18,441 nucleotides of DNA. Source: Ferroglobus sp964463865. GTDB taxonomy: Archaea; Halobacteriota; Archaeoglobi; Archaeoglobales; Archaeoglobaceae. The position numbers and the translations under genes are program-made. The notes beneath the pieces were generated by a model. It was not told the DNA's origin, searched no databases, and saw nothing but the letters and a program-made list of their open reading frames with translations. Shown piece by piece: positions 1 through 5,872 of the stretch; the first letter of the stretch is position 1, and each line of letters starts with the position of its first letter. The stretch lies in contig CAYXDX010000028.1 of the NCBI GenBank assembly GCA_964463865.1, positions 1 through 18,441 of the forward strand, in the 5' to 3' direction.

Positions 1-1
1 T

Positions 2-1042
2 ATCGAGAAAGTTCACCCGAAAATAATAGAGGCAATCCATAAAGATAAGGAAGAGAACATAATAATCTACACGGACCTCGGCGGTCTCGCCTTGGATGAG
101 ATCGCGAAGATCGACGGAGGGAAGAATTACGTTTTCCTGATAGACCACCACCCGGCCGTGAGGGTTGAGAGCGAGAGAGTCGTTATCCTCGACTCCGAAC
201 TCCTCGGAATTTCCGGGGACGTTTTCATCTCAGCCTCAAGCCTCGCGTTCATGGTGGCTAAGGGAATAAACGACGACAACCGCGACCTCGCGTATTTAGC
301 AGTTATAGGAGCTGTCGGAGACTACCACGACAGGTACGGCGGCGTTCTTGGAGTTGACAGGTTGAGCTTGGAGGAGGCGATAAGCGTTAATCAGGCAAAA
401 ATAAAGATAGAGGGCGTAAAGGAGAGATACTACCTCACGGAGTTCGGTCTTTTCGCCGACGAGGCTGCAAAAGCCTTCACGAACCTCGGAGTCGTCGGCT
501 ACCTCGAAAAGGGATACGAGGTAGCAGTAGAATCGGCACTCAAAAAGGACTTGAGCGAAGCGCTGAAAAAAGGAGAAGAATACGAGAAAGTGAAGGTCGA
601 GAAGTTCAACCGGTTAATTTCGAAGCTCAAAGAGGGGGGAGTTAAAAAGGAGAGGTTCGTGCAGTGGTTCCACGCTGGAGACGACTTTTACCCTATGGGC
701 ATAAAGGCGATAGGAGAGTTCTGTCAGCTGACTAAAGACATGAGCTTCTTCGACGAGTTCAAATACATCATCGGCTTTCAGAACGTTTACGACGAGATTC
801 CCGACTTAGGCAGACTCGACCTGAATTCCGTGAAAGTCAGTGGAAGGACGCCGATACCTCTTGAAAGGAGAGTTCTGTCCGGGGAGATGCCCGGTCTCGA
901 CTACCTAATTCCAGAGGCGAGCAAAAAAGTCGGTGGATTTCCGGACGCAACGCACAAAGTTGCCGCGGCAACCCTAATAGATCGGGGGAAGGAAGAAGCG
1001 TTCGTGAAGGCTTTTGACGAAGTCGCCGCTCAGTGGGGGTAG
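2..1042 (+). CDS. DHH-family phosphoesterase, RecJ/GAN-like (5'-truncated by window edge)
   Basis: The reading frame is open from base 2 to the TAG at 1042, so the gene begins outside the window; the ATG at 92 is internal. Visible landmarks of the DHH superfamily are TDLGG (71-85), a DHH triad followed by Pro (143-151), and a later GAVGDYHD segment near 308-331, which together form the Mn2+ site. The C-terminal GGFPDAT segment (about 933-953) fits the glycine motif of a DHHA1 substrate-binding domain. In archaea this family includes GAN, a RecJ-like exonuclease working with GINS in replication and repair. Nuclease activity is inferred from family; other DHH members cleave small nucleotides or nanoRNA, and the missing N terminus, which would carry motif I, prevents a finer call. 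The 3' end overlaps the convergent 33-codon gene by 13 bp. Confidence 0.85.
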   Translation: MEKVHPKIIEAIHKDKEENIIIYTDLGGLALDEIAKIDGGKNYVFLIDHHPAVRVESERVVILDSELLGISGDVFISASSLAFMVAKGINDDNRDLAYLAVIGAVGDYHDRYGGVLGVDRLSLEEAISVNQAKIKIEGVKERYYLTEFGLFADEAAKAFTNLGVVGYLEKGYEVAVESALKKDLSEALKKGEEYEKVKVEKFNRLISKLKEGGVKKERFVQWFHAGDDFYPMGIKAIGEFCQLTKDMSFFDEFKYIIGFQNVYDEIPDLGRLDLNSVKVSGRTPIPLERRVLSGEMPGLDYLIPEASKKVGGFPDATHKVAAATLIDRGKEEAFVKAFDEVAAQWG

Positions 1043-1131
1043 TCTTCCGCGATAGCTTCGAATATCGGGCAACCAAAACACTTGAAGTTTCTATCGCACT
1101 CGATGGCGGTGTCGTGGTAACACTTACCCAT
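1030..1131 (-). CDS. 33-aa Cys4 microprotein
   Basis: A 33-codon gene from ATG at 1131 to TGA at 1030. Four cysteines (C4, C12, C18, C21) are arranged C-x7-C-x5-C-x2-C, with the last pair running into CPIFEAI. This could hold one Zn2+ or an Fe-S centre. Evidence that it is real: a second gene at 3483-3617 encodes the same pattern (KC-x-x-D-x-x-I-acidic-C, then C-x2-CPI-aromatic-EAI-x-E). It also starts 25 nt downstream of a TATA box (1152-1160), as expected for a leaderless archaeal mRNA. A longer in-frame extension upstream crosses the sRNA and has no Cys pattern, so it is rejected. Function is unknown; a protein- or nucleic-acid-binding zinc knuckle is a guess. Confidence 0.7.
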   Translation of the reverse strand: MGKCYHDTAIECDRNFKCFGCPIFEAIAEDYPH

Positions 1132-1151
1132 AAAAATTGTTCGGATAAATC

Positions 1152-1160
1152 GTTTAAAAA
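1152..1160 (-). promoter_or_regulatory. TATA box of the 33-aa microprotein gene (leaderless)
   Basis: The minus strand reads TTTTTAAAC here, centred 25 nt before the ATG at 1131. No Shine-Dalgarno sequence precedes the ATG, so transcription probably begins at or next to the start codon. Confidence 0.55.
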
Positions 1161-1175
1161 CTCTTCGGAGGAAGT

Positions 1176-1183
1176 GTATTAAG
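1176..1183 (+). promoter_or_regulatory. Candidate TATA box for the C/D box sRNA
   Basis: GTATTAAG lies about 26 nt upstream of position 1205. A transcript starting there would have a leader of about 5 nt before box C, which is typical of archaeal C/D sRNAs. The element is weak, so processing from a longer transcript is also possible. Confidence 0.4.
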
Positions 1184-1204
1184 TCGCGAGGTTGCAAAGC
1201 GAGT

Positions 1205-1262
1205 AGCCGATGATGAGTTTCGGTCGCGCTGAAGGGTGATGAAATTTCCTGCGGCTGAGGAG
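1205..1262 (+). ncRNA. C/D box guide sRNA (2'-O-methylation guide)
   Basis: All four boxes match consensus in order: box C ATGATGA (1210-1216), 12-nt guide (1217-1228), box D' CTGA (1229-1232), 3-nt spacer, box C' GTGATGA (1236-1242), 12-nt guide (1243-1254), box D CTGA (1255-1258). Two 12-nt guides and a D'-C' spacer of a few nt are the standard archaeal architecture, which binds L7Ae, Nop5 and fibrillarin to form a methylation RNP. By the N+5 rule the D' guide would direct methylation of the A in a target CGCG-A-CCGAAAC, and the D guide the A in CCGC-A-GGAAATT. I could not assign either to rRNA or tRNA from memory. The ends are estimated; CC at 1207-1208 can pair with GG at 1259-1260 as a short terminal stem. 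Confidence 0.9.
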
Positions 1263-1266
1263 AAAC

Positions 1267-1275
1267 CTTATTATT
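1267..1275 (+). promoter_or_regulatory. TATA-like element of the lipoprotein/pus10 pair
   Basis: CTTATTATT is centred about 27 nt before the ATG at 1298, and no Shine-Dalgarno sequence precedes that ATG, so a leaderless transcript is likely. The element lies only 8 nt beyond box D of the sRNA, so the two transcription units are very tightly packed. Confidence 0.45.
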
Positions 1276-1297
1276 TCTTCCAACCAAAATTCGACAC

Positions 1298-2152
1298 ATG
1301 TGGTTCATACTCCTGCTTTTAATTTTAACAGCCGGCTGTCTCGGAATTGGCAAACCGCAGGTTCTCGGATACGAGAGCCACTGGGGTGAAATAACTCCAA
1401 GCTATTCCGAGGTCATTACGAAAATAGACGTAAAGAATCCGAATCCCTTCCCGATCCCTCTAAAAGCGATAGAGATCAAGCTCTACATGAACGGAGTAGA
1501 GATGGGGGAAGGTAGGAGCATAGGGGACGCGGGCCTGAAACCGAACAGCGTAACGACCATAACGATTTCCACCAAAATAGACAACAGCAAAATACCCGAG
1601 TGGTGGGTTAAGCACATCAAAAGCGGAGAGGTCTCAGAGCTTCTGCTGAAAGGTGACGTCGTGTTCGATTTAAAGATAACCGAGTTCAGGTTCCCGTTCG
1701 AAGAAAGAGACGAGATCAGGACGCACATACTTTCCGGGTTTAGAACTGAAAAGAGTGTCGGAATCGGACCGTTCGGCGTAAGGATAAAGATCGATCCGGA
1801 GTGGGGTGAGGTTACTCGGGACTACACGCAGATAGTTTTAAACACGCAGATCGACAGCGACATAGAAATGAAACTCAAAAAACTCGAATACGAAGTCGTG
1901 ATGAACGGAATCGTAATCGGAAAAGGCAGTTCGGACGAAAACGTTGAAATAAAGAAAGGAAAGAACGATTTGCGCTTAAAGTTATACTTGAACAACGACA
2001 AGCTCGACGACTGGTGGGTCACTCACTTAAAGAACGGCGAAAAGAGTGAAGTCGAAATCGTCGTAACCGGAACTTTCGAAGTTGCTGGAATCACATACAA
2101 AGGAGAGCTCCTGAGGGAGAGGAGCGTGTTCGAAACGAACATACTCTCATGA
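1298..2152 (+). CDS. Membrane-anchored lipoprotein with two WHy/LEA-2 repeats
   Basis: A 284-aa protein. Residues 1-13 form a short hydrophobic signal ending in a lipobox LTAGC, with Cys14 the predicted lipidation site, so the protein should sit on the outer face of the cytoplasmic membrane. The mature part is an internal duplication. Each half has a WGE-(I/V)-T start, an alternating beta-strand stretch, a MNG-(V/I)-x2-G turn, and a WWV-x-H-(I/L)-K-(S/N)-GE segment (about residues 107-116 and 240-249) followed by a beta strand. This matches the WHy/LEA type 2 (LEA14-like) fold, known in archaeal and plant stress proteins. Its molecular role is not established. The TGA overlaps the ATG of pus10 (ATGA), so the two are co-translated. 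Confidence 0.8.
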   Translation: MWFILLLLILTAGCLGIGKPQVLGYESHWGEITPSYSEVITKIDVKNPNPFPIPLKAIEIKLYMNGVEMGEGRSIGDAGLKPNSVTTITISTKIDNSKIPEWWVKHIKSGEVSELLLKGDVVFDLKITEFRFPFEERDEIRTHILSGFRTEKSVGIGPFGVRIKIDPEWGEVTRDYTQIVLNTQIDSDIEMKLKKLEYEVVMNGIVIGKGSSDENVEIKKGKNDLRLKLYLNNDKLDDWWVTHLKNGEKSEVEIVVTGTFEVAGITYKGELLRERSVFETNILS

Positions 2153-3246
2153 TTGGCGTCTGCAAGAGCTGTTTCGAAAGACTCAGAGTAGGAGTTCTCC
2201 AGAATAGCTGCGCTGTCTGTTGCAACGTATTCGACAGGATAGGAGAGATAGTGGAGAGAATCGTGAAAGACCTAAAAGACTACGAGTTCGACAGCTTCTC
2301 CGTTGGCTGCAGGCTGAGGGGAAGCGCGAAAGCTATTCAAAACTTTTTAAAGAGAGAATTGGGCGTAGACGACGAGCTAAACTTCAAGAGGAGCTTCAAC
2401 AGAGCTCTCACGAAAAAGCTCAGTCAAGCTACCGGAAAAAAGCCGAAAGCTAACGGCGACGTTCGAATACTCGTCGACCTCGAAGACCTCAGTCTCGAAT
2501 ACGAAATCCAGCCAGTATACGTTTTCGGAAGGTATAAGAAGAGGGTTAGATACCTCGCTCAAACGAGGTGGCTCTGTTCATTCTGCAGAGGAAAAGGATG
2601 TGAAGTCTGCAACTACACCGGAAAGAAGTTTCTGAGCGTAGAAGACCTGATAATATCCCCCGCCCTCGAAGTTTTCGGAGGAGACAACGCCTACCTGCAC
2701 GGATCGGGAAGAGAGGACGTCGACGCGAGGATGCTCGGGAACGGCAGACCGTTCGTCCTTGAAATCGTGAGACCAAGAAGGAGGAAAGTCGATCTGAAGG
2801 AACTGGAAAAGAGGATAAACGAGGAAGCTGGAGGAGTTATCAGCGTGAAGCTCATCAGCTACGCTTCGCACAAAGACGTGGAAAGAATAAAGTCGGCGTC
2901 ATACAGGAAGAAATACAGAGCCATCGTCGTTTTCGAAGAGAGGGTTGACGAGGAAAAGTTGAAGAAAGCTCTCGAAGAGCTAAAAACTACGATCCACCAG
3001 AGGACGCCGAAGAGAGTTGAGCACAGAAGAGCGGACAAGGTCAGAGTGAAGAGAGTATACGACACTAAGCTTCTTCTCTTGCGAGGGAACAAAGCGGTGA
3101 TAGAAATAGAGGCAGAGGGTGGTCTCTACATAAAAGAGCTCGTAAGCGGAGACGAAGGTAGAACGAGGCCGAGTCTCTCCGAACTCCTTGGAGTTAACTG
3201 CCACGTTGAAAAGCTTGACGTCGTGTGGATATACGACGCTACCTGA
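2149..3246 (+). CDS. pus10: tRNA pseudouridine synthase Pus10
   Basis: A 365-aa protein of typical archaeal Pus10 length. The N-terminal region has C-x2-C pairs (C5/C8 and C21/C24) consistent with the zinc site of the accessory domain, followed by a THUMP-like region. A second Cys cluster, CSFCRGKGCEVC, lies at 143-154. The catalytic core carries HGSGREDVDARMLG at 184-197; Asp190 in GRED corresponds by analogy to the catalytic Asp of TruA's GRTD. The family makes pseudouridine 54 and/or 55 in the T-loop of archaeal tRNA, replacing bacterial TruB for position 55. The start ATG overlaps the stop of the lipoprotein gene. The last 8 bp overlap the convergent 87-aa gene. Confidence 0.95.
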   Translation: MIGVCKSCFERLRVGVLQNSCAVCCNVFDRIGEIVERIVKDLKDYEFDSFSVGCRLRGSAKAIQNFLKRELGVDDELNFKRSFNRALTKKLSQATGKKPKANGDVRILVDLEDLSLEYEIQPVYVFGRYKKRVRYLAQTRWLCSFCRGKGCEVCNYTGKKFLSVEDLIISPALEVFGGDNAYLHGSGREDVDARMLGNGRPFVLEIVRPRRRKVDLKELEKRINEEAGGVISVKLISYASHKDVERIKSASYRKKYRAIVVFEERVDEEKLKKALEELKTTIHQRTPKRVEHRRADKVRVKRVYDTKLLLLRGNKAVIEIEAEGGLYIKELVSGDEGRTRPSLSELLGVNCHVEKLDVVWIYDAT

Positions 3247-3502
3247 ACCTTGTGTCTATCCTCTCGATTCCCGCGATCCTTTTCAACTCCTCAAGCTTTT
3301 CGTCGCAGAAGTTTATGAGCCTCAGGTATTCCTCCTTCGTGATTTTGCCGACGCTCAGCATAGCGTAGGCCCAGTTGTCGATTATGTCGATGTCGTCCAT
3401 GAACATCTCCACTGCCATCTCGTCGCCCATCTCCTTGTACCTTTCGAACCACCTGGTCACGAGCTTCTTAACCTCCTCAAGCTCAGAATTCAACGCTACC
3501 AC
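3239..3502 (-). CDS. 87-aa helical protein, unknown function
   Basis: An 87-aa acidic, helix-rich protein with no family I recognise. It has Met- and Asp-rich helices (about residues 20-45) and an amphipathic C-terminal helix, then a basic tail. The likely start is GTG at 3502, inside the end of the 44-aa Cys4 gene (20-bp overlap), which implies translational coupling; TTG at 3493 is an alternative. Composition is soluble and protein-like, unlike the antisense frames nearby. The 3' end overlaps pus10 by 8 bp in convergent orientation. Its function might be linked to the microprotein upstream, but nothing beyond the overlap supports that. Confidence 0.6.
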   Translation of the reverse strand: MVALNSELEEVKKLVTRWFERYKEMGDEMAVEMFMDDIDIIDNWAYAMLSVGKITKEEYLRLINFCDEKLEELKRIAGIERIDTRFR

Positions 3503-3617
3503 ACCCCTTCGAACCCTCGACTATCGCCTCGTAGATCGGACAGCTCCTACACTTCGACTCGTCAACACTCTCAAGCCCTTCGACACAGTCTATACCCGGA
3601 TCGTAAATGCATTTCAT
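3483..3617 (-). CDS. 44-aa Cys4 microprotein, paralogue of the one at 1030-1131
   Basis: ATG at 3617 to TGA at 3483 encodes 44 residues. Cysteines C3, C11, C23 and C26 are arranged C-x7-C-x11-C-x2-C, and the second pair continues into CPIYEAIVE. The first pair's spacing and the CPI-aromatic-EAI motif match the 33-aa gene at 1030-1131; only the loop between the two pairs differs in length (5 against 11). A fifth Cys lies at position 39. The shared pattern, independent genomic position and a TATA box 29 nt upstream make this a real gene. A single Zn2+ or Fe-S site is likely. The function is unknown. It is the first gene of a probable two-gene unit with the overlapping 87-aa gene. Confidence 0.75.
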   Translation of the reverse strand: MKCIYDPGIDCVEGLESVDESKCRSCPIYEAIVEGSKGCGSVEF

Positions 3618-3635
3618 AAAAAATTGTTAAAAATG
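3618..3635 (-). terminator. T-rich terminator after the CoA-transferase operon
   Basis: Downstream of the 86-aa gene (stop at 3650) the minus strand carries two T runs, ATTTTT then ATTTTTT, within 18 bases. This is the usual form of an archaeal intrinsic terminator. It overlaps the promoter-to-start interval of the 44-aa gene. Confidence 0.45.
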
Positions 3636-3642
3636 GGATGGA

Positions 3643-3649
3643 TTTAAAG
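3643..3649 (-). promoter_or_regulatory. TATA box of the 44-aa microprotein gene
   Basis: The minus strand reads CTTTAAA, centred 29 nt upstream of the ATG at 3617. With no Shine-Dalgarno sequence, a leaderless or nearly leaderless transcript is predicted. Confidence 0.55.
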
Positions 3650-3910
3650 TTACTCCCTCTTTTCGAACCACTTGCACTTCTTCACTATCGTATACTTGCT
3701 GACGCACCAGTAGAACGGCCAGTGGATGATCTTGCAGTAGCCGATCAGATCCGCTGGCGGAAACTTCGTGTTCGGAATTATCGGTTTGAGCCACTTGCAG
3801 TCCTTACATATGTGCGGGAACTGCTTCACGAACTCTTCCTGCTCCTTAGTCCAGACAGCCGGCTTCGGACCGGCATCTGGCGGAAAGCTGAACTCGACGT
3901 GGGAAGACAT
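3650..3910 (-). CDS. 86-aa Cys5 protein resembling HiPIP-like small subunits (BssB/BssC/HpdC type)
   Basis: A small soluble protein with Cys at 35, 38, 59, 69 and 79: C-x2-C-K-W, then G-Y-C, then W-C, then C-K-W-F. The CK-x-CKW start, G-x-C middle and late Cys followed by aromatics resemble the [4Fe-4S] small subunits of benzylsuccinate synthase and 4-hydroxyphenylacetate decarboxylase. Those stabilise or modulate a glycyl-radical large subunit. No glycyl-radical enzyme is in the window, so a partner elsewhere, or another Fe-S role, must be assumed. The start ATG at 3910 has GAGGAG 9 nt upstream, and the gene follows the 166-aa gene by 6 nt. It is the last gene of the operon. A zinc-binding role is the main alternative. 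Confidence 0.7.
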   Translation of the reverse strand: MSSHVEFSFPPDAGPKPAVWTKEQEEFVKQFPHICKDCKWLKPIIPNTKFPPADLIGYCKIIHWPFYWCVSKYTIVKKCKWFEKRE

Positions 3911-3916
3911 AAACCA

Positions 3917-4417
3917 TCACTCCTCAACGTGCTCTTCTTCCGGGACTTCGCCCTTTACAAACTTCCCGTAAACTGGCTTGCCCGGATACTTGTCCTTGCC
4001 CCAAACGTCTATGCTCTTCGTCCTGTCTATCCAAGCGAACCTCCTCGACTCAGCAAATCCAGCCTTCTTCGGCTGGTTCGGGACTGCTCTTATGAAGCCG
4101 CCTCTGAAGTTCTCCGTTCTGATTCTCGCAGTTCCCGTATACGTCTTTGGATCTCTCATCAGTCCGAAGAACGGTCTCGTCTTACCTTCAGTTCCGACCT
4201 TTATCGAGATGTAACCCTGACTCGGGTTGTCGGCGTAAAGCGGCAGAATGTCCGGCTCCTCGTCGACTTCCTTGTATTCGATGAGCTGACCGTTGACGAA
4301 CTTGAAATACGCCACTTTATCACAGCCGGCGCACTTTACCTTCCCTTCCCAGTTCCAGAAATAATATGGATCGAGGTAATTGACCCATCCACACTCGTGT
4401 TCCCAGTAGTAAACCAC
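3917..4417 (-). CDS. 166-aa aromatic-rich protein with C-x2-C, unknown function
   Basis: I chose GTG at 4417 because a strong Shine-Dalgarno AAAGGAGGTG lies just upstream and overlaps the stop of the preceding CoA-transferase. The frame is open further upstream, to 4537, but that part lies inside the transferase gene. The product starts with an unusually aromatic stretch (Tyr, Trp and Phe in residues 3-23) that includes Cys9, followed by a CAGC pair (C29, C32), suggesting a three-Cys or Cys/His metal site. The rest is beta-rich with many Gly, Lys and Arg, ending in an acidic EVPEEEHVEE tail. I do not recognise the family. Its place between two CoA-transferases and a HiPIP-like protein suggests a subunit or accessory factor of the same system. 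Confidence 0.7.
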   Translation of the reverse strand: MVYYWEHECGWVNYLDPYYFWNWEGKVKCAGCDKVAYFKFVNGQLIEYKEVDEEPDILPLYADNPSQGYISIKVGTEGKTRPFFGLMRDPKTYTGTARIRTENFRGGFIRAVPNQPKKAGFAESRRFAWIDRTKSIDVWGKDKYPGKPVYGKFVKGEVPEEEHVEE

Positions 4418-4431
4418 TTCGACCACCTCCT

Positions 4432-5862
4432 TTAGATAACACCCTTCTCCCACAGCTCCTTCAACTTGCTCAGCGGATATCCAAGCAGTTCGTGGTAGAT
4501 TCTGATGTTGTCGGCTCCGATCGGTCTCCATACCCACTTGATCCTCGGCGGCGTTTCGCTCATCTTGATCGTAGCTCCGTGGACGAGCACCTCTCCGAAT
4601 ATCGGATCATCGACCCACCTGAGCGTTCCTCTCTCCCAGAAGTGTTCGCACTCGTAGACGTCTTTTGCAGAGAATACCGGTATCGCAATTAATCCAGCGT
4701 TGTTTAGTATCTCGACGACCTCGCTCCTCGACTTGTCGGCCGCCCACTCCTCGAGGGCTCTGTAAATCTCTATCTGAGCCTCCGGCTTTAACCTCTCCTT
4801 CAGAGTCTTGTATTTCTCCCAGAGGTCCGGTCTTCCGATCACGTAGCAGAGTTCCCTGAAGTCCTCGTCCTGGAATGCCGAAACCAAGACGTATCTGCTC
4901 TCCTTACTTATCTGCGGGTTCGGGTGCTCTGGGTCGTCGGTCTTACCTACCATGATGATCCCGTGGACGCAGAGGAGCGTGTCCCAGTTACCCCACCTCT
5001 GCCTGACGACTCCAAACCTGCCGTAGAGCGGGAACGCGTAACCGGTGGCTCTCGTAGAACAGCTGATCTGACTCAAGTCGATGAACGTTCCTTCGCCGGT
5101 CTTCCTCCTGTAGTGCGCCGCGGCGAGGACGCCGATGAGTCCGGTAAGTCCGGAATACCAGTCGATGAGCCAGTTCGTCTGCTTAGCCGGGTGCCCTCCG
5201 AAGTCCTCGTGCCATCCGGTTATTGCCGCCAACCCACCGACAGCCTGTCCGAGGATGTCGTAGCTACCTCCGTATCTTCTCGGCCCGTAGTTTCCGAAAC
5301 CACCGAGCCATATGTAAATCAGTCTCGGGTTGACCTCCTTGAGCTGCGGATAACCGATACCCCACCTGTAGAACGTTCCCGGCCTGTAGCATTCTGCCAT
5401 GCTGTCCGAAATCCTTATGAGGTCGTAGTAAATTTCCTTAGCCTCCGGAGCGTGATAGTCGAGAGTTATGAAGTATTTGTTGTCGTTCGCGTGCAGGAAA
5501 CCGAATCCAGTTCCCGTGAGCGGTCTGTGATCGGTTTCCGGCCAGAGGTAAGCCTCGTTGAACGGTGAAGTGTGCCTCATCGGATCTCCGAGCTTCGGCA
5601 ATTCGATCTTGATCACTTCAGCTCCAAACTCTGCAAGAGTGGCTCCTACGTGAGGGCTGAGAATGTACATCGTCGAGCTTATGTGCCTCCAGCCCTTCAG
5701 AGCTTCCGGCTTGTCCCACACTTTGTTAGGATCGAAGATCTTCCTGCAGTATTCCTCGAACGGGATCTTTTCCATATCCTCTCCGGTCTCGGGGTTCTTG
5801 TCGAACGGCGGATCGAAACTCCAGCTACCCGGTGGATTCGGATCCCATACTTTCTTCTCCAT
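4432..5862 (-). CDS. Family III (CaiB/BaiF) CoA-transferase, subunit 2
   Basis: A 476-aa protein. The core has LAEFGAEVIKIELP-x2-GDPMR (residues 76-95), then WGIGYPQL and NPRLIYIWLGGFG-x2-GP (about 167-193). Asp234 in LIDWYSG sits where the formyl-CoA transferase family has the catalytic Asp that forms an acyl anhydride and then an acyl-CoA-type intermediate. At 476 residues it exceeds the usual roughly 400, owing to about 55 extra N-terminal residues rich in Pro, Asp and Trp. GAGGTGGTG precedes the ATG, 10 nt after the first transferase gene. Two consecutive divergent members suggest a heteromer like BbsEF (benzylsuccinate) or the phthalate CoA-transferases. The substrate is not visible in the sequence. 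Confidence 0.88.
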   Translation of the reverse strand: MEKKVWDPNPPGSWSFDPPFDKNPETGEDMEKIPFEEYCRKIFDPNKVWDKPEALKGWRHISSTMYILSPHVGATLAEFGAEVIKIELPKLGDPMRHTSPFNEAYLWPETDHRPLTGTGFGFLHANDNKYFITLDYHAPEAKEIYYDLIRISDSMAECYRPGTFYRWGIGYPQLKEVNPRLIYIWLGGFGNYGPRRYGGSYDILGQAVGGLAAITGWHEDFGGHPAKQTNWLIDWYSGLTGLIGVLAAAHYRRKTGEGTFIDLSQISCSTRATGYAFPLYGRFGVVRQRWGNWDTLLCVHGIIMVGKTDDPEHPNPQISKESRYVLVSAFQDEDFRELCYVIGRPDLWEKYKTLKERLKPEAQIEIYRALEEWAADKSRSEVVEILNNAGLIAIPVFSAKDVYECEHFWERGTLRWVDDPIFGEVLVHGATIKMSETPPRIKWVWRPIGADNIRIYHELLGYPLSKLKELWEKGVI

Positions 5863-5872
5863 TTACACCACC

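Noticed and set aside
1132..1353. Upstream extension of the 33-aa microprotein to an ATG at 1353
   Set aside because: It would cross the sRNA and the lipoprotein start; the TATA box at 1152-1160 and the paralogue's length support the start at 1131.
3638..4435. 265-codon plus-strand ORF opposite the 86- and 166-aa genes
   Set aside because: The minus-strand genes have proper ribosome sites, operon spacing and Cys motifs; the plus frame has none.
4418..4537. N-terminal extension of the 166-aa protein to an ATG at 4537
   Set aside because: It lies wholly inside the preceding CoA-transferase gene, and a strong Shine-Dalgarno sequence points to GTG 4417.
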